A program made the position numbers and the translations under genes. Of a stretch of 11,545 bases of DNA, positions 6,789-11,545 are shown in pieces (positions within the stretch are counted from its first letter, which is position 1; each line of letters opens with the position of its first letter). The DNA comes from Synergistaceae bacterium (GTDB taxonomy: Bacteria; Synergistota; Synergistia; Synergistales; Synergistaceae). The notes under the pieces are model-generated. The model made no database searches, had not been told where the DNA came from, and saw nothing but the letters and a program-made list of their open reading frames with translations. Where the stretch lies: NCBI GenBank assembly GCA_030531285.1, contig JAUNNW010000035.1, forward strand, positions 1 through 11,545, read 5' to 3'.

Positions 6789-8159
6789 TTACCTCAAACC
6801 ACGCATGGGATTCGTAGGACGTCCCCCGCGCCTTATTTCAAAGTGGCAGTGATTGCCCGTAGATCTTCCAGTGCTTCCAACTCTTGCTATTATCTGCCCT
6901 CTGCTGACGGATCTTCCAACGCCTACGAGCAATGCGCTGTTGTGTCCGTAAAGCGTGGAAACGCCGCCGCCGTGCTGAATAATTATAGTTTTACCGTAAC
7001 CGCTCATCCAGCCTGCATGTGAAACAACGCCGCTTGCCGAGGCAACAACCGGAGTGCCGCGGGGGGCGCCTATGTCTATGCCGGAATGGAAAACAGACCT
7101 GCGCCGTCTGAACGGGCTTCTTCTGTAACCGTATGAACTCGTAATTCGTCCGTGGCAAGGCCAGCGGAAACGGCCGACAGAGCCTTCTGTTTCCGGCAGT
7201 ATCCTGCCCGCGAAACGAGAGTCTGACTTTGAACCTGAGGCAAACAGATAAGTTTCAGGCTGTCTGCCTCCGGGAACAAAAATCTTTGTCCCCGCTCTCA
7301 GACTGTTTTCTTTTATGCCGTTCGCGCGCATAATGGAGACCGAGCTGCTTCTGTATCGTCTCGCAATGCTTGTAACCGTGTCATTCTTCTGCGCACGGAC
7401 GTAAATGCCGTTCATCGTAGGTATTGTCAGCGTGTTGCCTGCGGAAAATCTTTTTCCTGCATTTGCGGACATCAAGGTCTCGGCTTTTATGCCGAAACGC
7501 CTTGCAATTTTGGCTGCGGTATCCCCGCGCTGTATAACGTACGCCAAAGGATGCATTTTGTTCTTTTCTCTTGCGATACGCTCAGCTTCAGCACGAATTT
7601 TCAGCACGTAATTGCGCGTAATTTCAATATCCCAGTCAGAATCAGGGATAAAAAGCAAAGTTCCTTCCTTAACTGTTTCCGTGTTCTCGGAAAAGCAATT
7701 CGCCTTTCTCACATCATCAGGATTGGCGTTAAATTCCTTCGCTACGGAGGATATTGTATCTTCAGGCCCCGTAATGTATTCTTTCCAGTGAATATCTTCC
7801 GTCAGAGTGTCCTTTTCAGCCTCTGAAATGGGGCCGTCATTATTCTGCAAAACGTTGTACATTTTTATCTCGCCGCTGTCAGTGTCAGGCAGACTGGGTA
7901 TTCTTCCTATACCCAGCGGGGTTATTACTTCTTTTTCAATTTTTTCCTCACTGCTGCCGACAACATCGCTGATGTCCACAAGTCTGAAGCCGCTGTCGCT
8001 TTCCTGCAGATTAGCGGGCATCATCATAAACTCCGAGGTATAGCCAGCTCTCCTTACAGTCACATAACTGCTGAAATAGGCTGTTGCAAAAACAGCCATG
8101 AATGCAATAACCGCAGAATACACTATTAAAGTCTTTCTGTTCTTCGAATTAAAGTGCAC
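6789..8159 (-). CDS. Membrane-anchored LysM/M23 peptidoglycan endopeptidase
   Basis: This is a zinc endopeptidase of the LytM/M23 family that should cut peptide cross-links of the wall from the periplasmic side. The 456 residues show an N-terminal membrane anchor at about 10-31, a long acidic linker, three LysM-like peptidoglycan-binding units at about 128-172, 206-248 and 252-297, and the M23 domain from about 334 to 450. The active site is complete: HSGID gives Zn ligands His358 and Asp362, His439 of NHCHF is the third, and His406 (YGH) and His437 are the catalytic pair. This differs from the inactive EnvC/NlpD-type activators. The start is GTG, preceded by AGGGG seven bases upstream. It lies 61 bases after rho and 73 before pyrG. 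Roles in cell growth or division are plausible; the bond it cuts cannot be read from sequence. Confidence 0.92.
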   Translation of the reverse strand: MHFNSKNRKTLIVYSAVIAFMAVFATAYFSSYVTVRRAGYTSEFMMMPANLQESDSGFRLVDISDVVGSSEEKIEKEVITPLGIGRIPSLPDTDSGEIKMYNVLQNNDGPISEAEKDTLTEDIHWKEYITGPEDTISSVAKEFNANPDDVRKANCFSENTETVKEGTLLFIPDSDWDIEITRNYVLKIRAEAERIAREKNKMHPLAYVIQRGDTAAKIARRFGIKAETLMSANAGKRFSAGNTLTIPTMNGIYVRAQKNDTVTSIARRYRSSSVSIMRANGIKENSLRAGTKIFVPGGRQPETYLFASGSKSDSRFAGRILPETEGSVGRFRWPCHGRITSSYGYRRSPFRRRRSVFHSGIDIGAPRGTPVVASASGVVSHAGWMSGYGKTIIIQHGGGVSTLYGHNSALLVGVGRSVSRGQIIARVGSTGRSTGNHCHFEIRRGGRPTNPMRGLR

Positions 8160-8220
8160 CTTTTCCCCTAAACGTTCTCCCGCCGGATTTGCTTTACAGA
8201 CACATTAGGAATTATCCTGA

Positions 8221-9816
8221 CTATTTAATTCTTATCGTTGCCAGAAATTCCTTGTTGGTACCGGTTGTACGCAGACGCTCAAGTATAAGATTGAGCACCT
8301 CTGCTTCGTCCATGTTTGCGATTTTTCTTCTCAGCACGTTTATCCTCTGCAAATCTTCTTCCGAAACAAGAAGATCATCTCGGCGCGTTGATGATTTTGT
8401 AATATCTAAAGCAGGGAAAATGCGCTGCTCGGCTATCTTTCTGGACAGCTGAACCTCCATATTGCCCGTGCCCTTAAATTCTTCGTAAATTACATCGTCC
8501 ATGCGGCTGCCGGTTTCAACCAGCGTTGTGCCTATAATCGTAAAACTTCCGCCGTTTTCAAAATTTCTGGCTGCGCCGAAAAACTTTTTCGGGAAATACA
8601 GCGCAGCAGGATCCATACCGCCGGAGAGAGTGCGTCCTGACGGCTGGGCGACAAGATTGGAAGCTCTTGCCAGCCTTGTAATTGAGTCAAGCAGAAGAAC
8701 AACGTCCTTGCCGGCTTCAGCAAGGCGTTTGGCTTTTTCCAAAGCAAGCGAAGCAACCCTGATATGTTCTTCCGCCGGACGGTCAAAGGTTGACGCAATC
8801 ACTTCTCCGCAAACCGAACGCGTCATGTCGGTAACCTCTTCAGGACGCTCATCAATTAACAGAACCATAAGGATAACTTCAGGATGATTCTTGGTAATTG
8901 CATTTGCTATATGTTTCAGCAGCGTTGTTTTACCCGCTTTCGGCGGAGAAACTATCAAAGCACGCTGTCCTTTGCCGATCGGGGCAAAAAGATCTACTAT
9001 TCTTGTGTCAACCTTTCTGGATTCCGTTTCAAGCTTAAGTTTCTGATTGGGGAATACAGGCGTCAGTCTTTCAAAAATCGGGCGCTGCTTTGCCAAATCA
9101 GGATCCATACAGCTTACGTTTTCAACACGCAAAATAGCCGCAAACTGTTCACCCTCGCGAGGAGGCCTTACAACTCCCCATACAATATCCCCGTTGCGGA
9201 GTCCCAAACGGCGTATCTGCGAAGCAGAAACGTATATATCATCGCTGCCAGGGAGGAGTCCTGACGAACGCAGAAAACCAAATCCTGCGCCGTTTTCGGA
9301 TGTCCTTATTTCAAGAGTGCCTCCTCCAAAACCGTAACCCATGGACAGCGCCTGATTGCGCAGAATTTCCAAAATCAGATTATCATAGCGCAGCTCTTCA
9401 TATTCCGGCACACAAAAACGTGCCGCGAGTTTGTACAACTCTGCGACAGAGAGCTTTGCAAGATCGCCGAAACTGAATTCAGGCTGAGTATGCTGCTGCG
9501 AAACATTATCCTGCTGTTTCGCTTCGGCATATTGCCCTGCACCTCTGTTTTCATCAACGGCTCCGTCACCAAACACGGGAACTGTTTGTTTAATTTCTGA
9601 CGCAGTTACGTTTTCCTCCGTTTTTTCAACAGTTTTAGGAGGACGTCCGCGCCTCTTTGGCGCTTCCTGTTCAGACTCGGCAGTAAGCCGAACAGCCTTT
9701 TTCTGCTGCGTGTCTGCGGCATTTTCAAAATCAGCCTTGCGCGGACGCCCGCGCTTTTTCTTAACGTCTGCGGCCTCTTCGGTGTTTTCTGCTGTTATTT
9801 TTGTTCTTGGCAACAT
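8221..9816 (-). CDS. rho: Transcription termination factor Rho with AT-hook-bearing N-terminal extension
   Basis: Rho is the hexameric RNA helicase that ends transcription. The protein has 531 residues against 419 in E. coli, the difference being a low-complexity N-terminal extension of about 110 residues with two AT-hook-like motifs, KRGRPRK at 21-27 and KRRGRPPK at 54-61. After it come the Rho N-terminal helix bundle (about 117-155), the cold-shock-like RNA-binding fold (about 167-233, with GAGFGFLR), and the RecA-type motor with Walker A PPKAGKTT at 291-298 and Walker B VVLLLDSITR at 372-381. The arginine-rich and Q/R-loop segments (TGSRMDDVIYEEFKGTGNM, LSRKIAEQR) are intact, so it should be active. 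The ATG has GGAGGGG six bases upstream, and both lie inside the preceding gene, with which it overlaps by 56 bases in another frame. Confidence 0.96.
   Translation of the reverse strand: MLPRTKITAENTEEAADVKKKRGRPRKADFENAADTQQKKAVRLTAESEQEAPKRRGRPPKTVEKTEENVTASEIKQTVPVFGDGAVDENRGAGQYAEAKQQDNVSQQHTQPEFSFGDLAKLSVAELYKLAARFCVPEYEELRYDNLILEILRNQALSMGYGFGGGTLEIRTSENGAGFGFLRSSGLLPGSDDIYVSASQIRRLGLRNGDIVWGVVRPPREGEQFAAILRVENVSCMDPDLAKQRPIFERLTPVFPNQKLKLETESRKVDTRIVDLFAPIGKGQRALIVSPPKAGKTTLLKHIANAITKNHPEVILMVLLIDERPEEVTDMTRSVCGEVIASTFDRPAEEHIRVASLALEKAKRLAEAGKDVVLLLDSITRLARASNLVAQPSGRTLSGGMDPAALYFPKKFFGAARNFENGGSFTIIGTTLVETGSRMDDVIYEEFKGTGNMEVQLSRKIAEQRIFPALDITKSSTRRDDLLVSEEDLQRINVLRRKIANMDEAEVLNLILERLRTTGTNKEFLATIRIK
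9634..9756 (-). other. Two AT-hook-like motifs in the Rho N-terminal extension
   Basis: Two copies of the R-G-R-P core flanked by Lys/Arg (codons at 9736-9756 and 9634-9657) are separated by about 27 mostly polar residues. R-G-R-P flanked by basic residues is the defining core of AT-hooks, which bind the minor groove of AT-rich DNA and sometimes RNA. Basic, disordered N-terminal extensions occur on Rho in several phyla; AT-hook cores in this position are a visible feature here, their function inferred. Confidence 0.6.
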
Positions 9817-10411
9817 GAACCCCTCCGGACTTGTGTCTCTTTTTTACAAGTTTTGTTTTGTTTCCAGCACCTGATTTATCTCTGGCATCGGTTTTATTTT
9901 TGTTTTGCGCGTCGATTTTGCGCTTCATCGCAGCCGTATTTTTCGTATTCGTTTCAGCCTCGTCCGCATCAATAATTTCAAAGCTTTCAGGAACAGTTTT
10001 CCAAACCTTTACAGCATTGGAAATAACTACGCTGTATTTCCCTGCCGGCAAAGAACTGCCATCACCCTTAACAAGATAAAACGCCCTTACCCCCTGTTTC
10101 GGTGCGAGGGCAATCTGCTGTCTTATTATTTCTTCCTTATCTCTGTAGCAGGTGATTTTTACCTTATCATCCTTTCCTGCATGCTCATACTCAAACCAAA
10201 TACACAACTGGTTCTGTCCGTAATTTAATTTGCCGCTGACGGGAGCCGGTATACTTGAGGGCTCAATTTCGCTGCACACAAACACCTTGGAAACATTAAG
10301 GGAGCCGACGTAACCGCCGACTTTGTTTAAGCTCCACAAAACGGAGACCAACAAAATCAAAATCACAACTATCAGGAAAAATGAAACTTTTTGCCGCGTA
10401 CTCCAGCTCAT
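9761..10411 (-). CDS. Single-pass membrane protein with beta-rich domain and polybasic C-terminal tail, unknown function
   Basis: I do not recognise this family. From the ATG at 10409-10411 the product is 216 residues: one membrane helix near 10-30, then a probably extracytoplasmic beta-sandwich-like domain (about 42-150, with strands such as LCIWFEYEH, AFYLVKGDG and the turn LPAGKYSVVISN), then a 60-residue tail of mostly Lys, Arg, Asn and Ala ending RKHRRGRRR. The ATG start is preferred because GGTGG lies just upstream and the promoter at 10452-10479 gives a transcript starting near 10445; the in-frame TTG at 10442-10444 would have no leader. The last 56 bases overlap the start of rho. It is the first gene of the operon. 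The tail might bind nucleic acid, anionic lipid or wall polymer; none of these is shown. Confidence 0.8.
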   Translation of the reverse strand: MSWSTRQKVSFFLIVVILILLVSVLWSLNKVGGYVGSLNVSKVFVCSEIEPSSIPAPVSGKLNYGQNQLCIWFEYEHAGKDDKVKITCYRDKEEIIRQQIALAPKQGVRAFYLVKGDGSSLPAGKYSVVISNAVKVWKTVPESFEIIDADEAETNTKNTAAMKRKIDAQNKNKTDARDKSGAGNKTKLVKKRHKSGGVHVAKNKNNSRKHRRGRRR

Positions 10412-10451
10412 AGGACCACCATTTGGTTGTGTTAAATCACTCAACGCCGAT

Positions 10452-10479
10452 ATTATAGCAGAAATCAGCCGATTTCCAA
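10452..10479 (-). promoter_or_regulatory. Promoter with extended -10 at the head of the rho-pyrG-lpt-ddl operon
   Basis: On the minus strand TTGGAA (10474-10479, four of six consensus bases) is followed after 16 bases by a perfect TATAAT (10452-10457), itself preceded by TG one base away (10459-10460), the extended -10 pattern. The start would be near 10445, 34 bases before the chosen ATG of the membrane-protein gene. The -35 box lies inside the last codons of comF. This is the best promoter in the window and no further convincing one is seen before the sugar transferase. Confidence 0.68.
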
Positions 10480-11175
10480 AGACAAAGCGTCAATTATATC
10501 GTCAAATTCATCAGAACTTTTCCGCCGCACCGATCTGCTCCAAAAATATGCCGCAACGACCTTTCCTCCTGCCCGCCGCACAGCTTTTCCGGCGCTTCGC
10601 ACAGTGCTTCCTGTGGTGTACACGTCATCAACGAGCAACACCTTTTTGCCAAACAGCGGACGGCAGTCTATTGCGTTCTCCGGCAAAGCCTTGCGTTCTC
10701 CGGCTTTCTTTTCGACCTGCCTGCCGAAATCATCCGACCAAACCAACATATCCTCAACAGGAATCCCCTGCTCCTCGGAAATACCCTTCGCAAGCAGCTC
10801 CGTCTGATTAAAAGCTCTGCTGCTGTTTATGTGCAGAGGCACAGGTAGAATAACCTCAGCTTCCGTCTTCTCAAAAAGTCTTCCCATGAGCCTGCCCATA
10901 GGAACACCCAGCGAACGGCTGTTGCGATATTTCAAATTGAGCAGAAACTGCTTTGCGTAACCGTCATAAACGGAAGCGAAATAACATGGAAAAGCGCCGC
11001 TGCACGGAGGCATTGCCCAAACGCCGCCGCAAACGTTGCAAAACGGAGAAAAACGGCTGACTGCCTGTTCAAGACACTCATCGCAAAACGCGGCGCCAAG
11101 TTTCCCGCATACAGGACAATGCTGCGGGAAAAGAAAGTGCTGCAAAAGAGACAGGATATTACCCGTGAACTGCAT
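10465..11175 (-). CDS. comF: ComF-family phosphoribosyltransferase-like protein
   Basis: ComF proteins act in DNA uptake for natural transformation, and relatives occur widely as phosphoribosyltransferase-fold proteins of unclear role. Using the ATG at 11173-11175 the protein has 236 residues. It begins with a short hydrophobic segment and a four-cysteine zinc site (CPVCG at 20-24, CDEC at 31-34), a second pair FCNVCGG at 45-51, a P-V-P-L-H segment at 112-116 with the R-x-F-N-Q-T-E-L-L motif after it, and the PRPP-binding loop LLVDDVYTTGST at 180-191. Family members usually start about 15-20 residues before the first CxxC, which favours this ATG over in-frame ATGs at 11188-11190 and 11257-11259. 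None of the three has a clear ribosome binding site. A TATAAT at 11182-11187 would place the transcript start almost at this ATG. Confidence 0.9.
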   Translation of the reverse strand: MQFTGNILSLLQHFLFPQHCPVCGKLGAAFCDECLEQAVSRFSPFCNVCGGVWAMPPCSGAFPCYFASVYDGYAKQFLLNLKYRNSRSLGVPMGRLMGRLFEKTEAEVILPVPLHINSSRAFNQTELLAKGISEEQGIPVEDMLVWSDDFGRQVEKKAGERKALPENAIDCRPLFGKKVLLVDDVYTTGSTVRSAGKAVRRAGGKVVAAYFWSRSVRRKSSDEFDDIIDALSLEIG

Positions 11176-11261
11176 AGGGCAATTATACATGAAAAACTTT
11201 GAAAAATCACAAAATTTCGTATCTTTGTGTTGACCAATTTGGCTGATATACACAGTCATAA

Positions 11262-11304
11262 AATTAAAATAAAAAACAATGCGGGAGAGCAGACGCTCTC
11301 CCGC
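11262..11304 (-). terminator. Rho-independent terminator after the DUF2442 gene
   Basis: A perfect 10-base inverted repeat (GCGGGAGAGC at 11281-11290 and its complement at 11295-11304) with a four-base loop is followed on the minus strand by ATTG and then a T-rich run (TTTTTTATTTTAATTT, 11261-11276). No T-run follows on the plus strand, so it acts only for leftward transcription. It sits 31 bases past the stop codon of the DUF2442 gene and separates it from comF. The T-run extends to the earliest possible comF ATG, another reason to prefer the later start. Confidence 0.92.
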
Positions 11305-11335
11305 GTATATTTTACATATCCGTACAACAAACTGC

Positions 11336-11545
11336 TTACACCGCGTCTTTGCAGCTTTCGTACAAATGTTCAGGTGCTATATCCACCTCATCATTCCACA
11401 CAACCGTACCGTATTCTGCGCGTGCAGTCAGAAAAAAAGAAAGATTTCTCAAAGCCTCATTTATCGGCTTGTCCAAAAGGGGTCGGGCATCGTAAATTCC
11501 TTTCTTACCGTCTGCAAAAGTAATCAGCAGCGTATAATCCTTCTG
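11336..11545 (-). CDS. DUF2442 domain protein, N-terminus outside window
   Basis: Sixty-nine codons up to a TAA at 11336-11338 are visible; the start lies beyond the right edge. The pattern D-Y-x-L-L-I-T-F-A-D-G-K-x-x-x-Y-D-x-x-P-L-L, then an aromatic-rich middle and a final Y-G-T-V-V-W-N-D-E-V-D-I-A-P-E-x-L-Y-E, is that of the small DUF2442 family. Members are about 80-100 residues, so only perhaps 10-20 residues are missing. They are often found next to a DUF4160 gene in toxin-antitoxin-like pairs, though a clear function is lacking; the neighbour that would show this is off the window. It ends in its own terminator. Confidence 0.85.
   Translation of the reverse strand, partial: QKDYTLLITFADGKKGIYDARPLLDKPINEALRNLSFFLTARAEYGTVVWNDEVDIAPEHLYESCKDAV

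Noticed and set aside
8160..8220. Terminator or riboswitch between rho and the M23 gene
   Set aside because: Only a weak imperfect repeat (AGGATAATTCCT) is present, without a GC stem or T-run.
10412..10444. TTG start for the membrane protein at 10444
   Set aside because: The predicted transcript begins at about the same base, leaving no leader, whereas the ATG at 10411 has GGTGG just upstream and keeps the whole membrane helix.

Overview
The window carries ten genes or gene parts, all on the minus strand, packed tightly with short gaps or overlaps. There are no mobile elements, tRNAs, rRNAs or CRISPR arrays. The genes point to a Gram-negative-type (diderm) bacterium with an LPS-transport outer membrane: an LptD-like outer-membrane translocon and an LptC-like protein sit beside D-alanine-D-alanine ligase and an undecaprenyl-phosphate sugar transferase. 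Moderate GC, and housekeeping genes (comF, rho, a LysM/M23 peptidase, pyrG) fused to an LPS-assembly cluster, would fit a Synergistota-like lineage. That placement is inference from gene content and memory of such genomes, not a database result.

Read in the direction of transcription (right to left): the end of a DUF2442 protein (11336-11545) closed by a strong Rho-independent terminator; a ComF-type phosphoribosyltransferase (10465-11175); a promoter with an extended -10 overlapping the end of comF; an unrecognised single-pass membrane protein with a very basic tail (9761-10411); rho with a long N-terminal extension carrying two AT-hook-like motifs (8221-9816); a membrane-anchored LysM/M23 endopeptidase (6789-8159); CTP synthase pyrG (5117-6715); an unrecognised secreted protein with a glycine-zipper segment (3921-5087); lptC (3354-3911); lptD (1528-3360); ddl (557-1510). 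A further promoter at 496-523 starts a second unit with the sugar transferase (1-420, cut by the window edge). From 10452 to 557 I see no terminator, so these genes probably form one long operon linking transcription termination, nucleotide supply, peptidoglycan remodelling and precursor synthesis, and LPS export.

The most striking observation is in CTP synthase. The ATP/UTP amidoligase half looks normal and the glutaminase cysteine is kept. However, the catalytic His is Gln, the glutamine-binding Arg is His, the lid that answers to GTP is rewritten, a conserved stretch of the glutaminase domain is missing, and the Asp/Leu residues that couple ammonia transfer in the E. coli enzyme are both Gly. 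Taken together this suggests an enzyme that has given up glutamine and uses free ammonia, or that has rebuilt its glutamine site. Other points of note are the AT-hook Rho, the 56-base overlap of rho with a polybasic membrane protein, the three-cysteine LptD, and a possible leaderless mini-ORF ahead of the sugar transferase.
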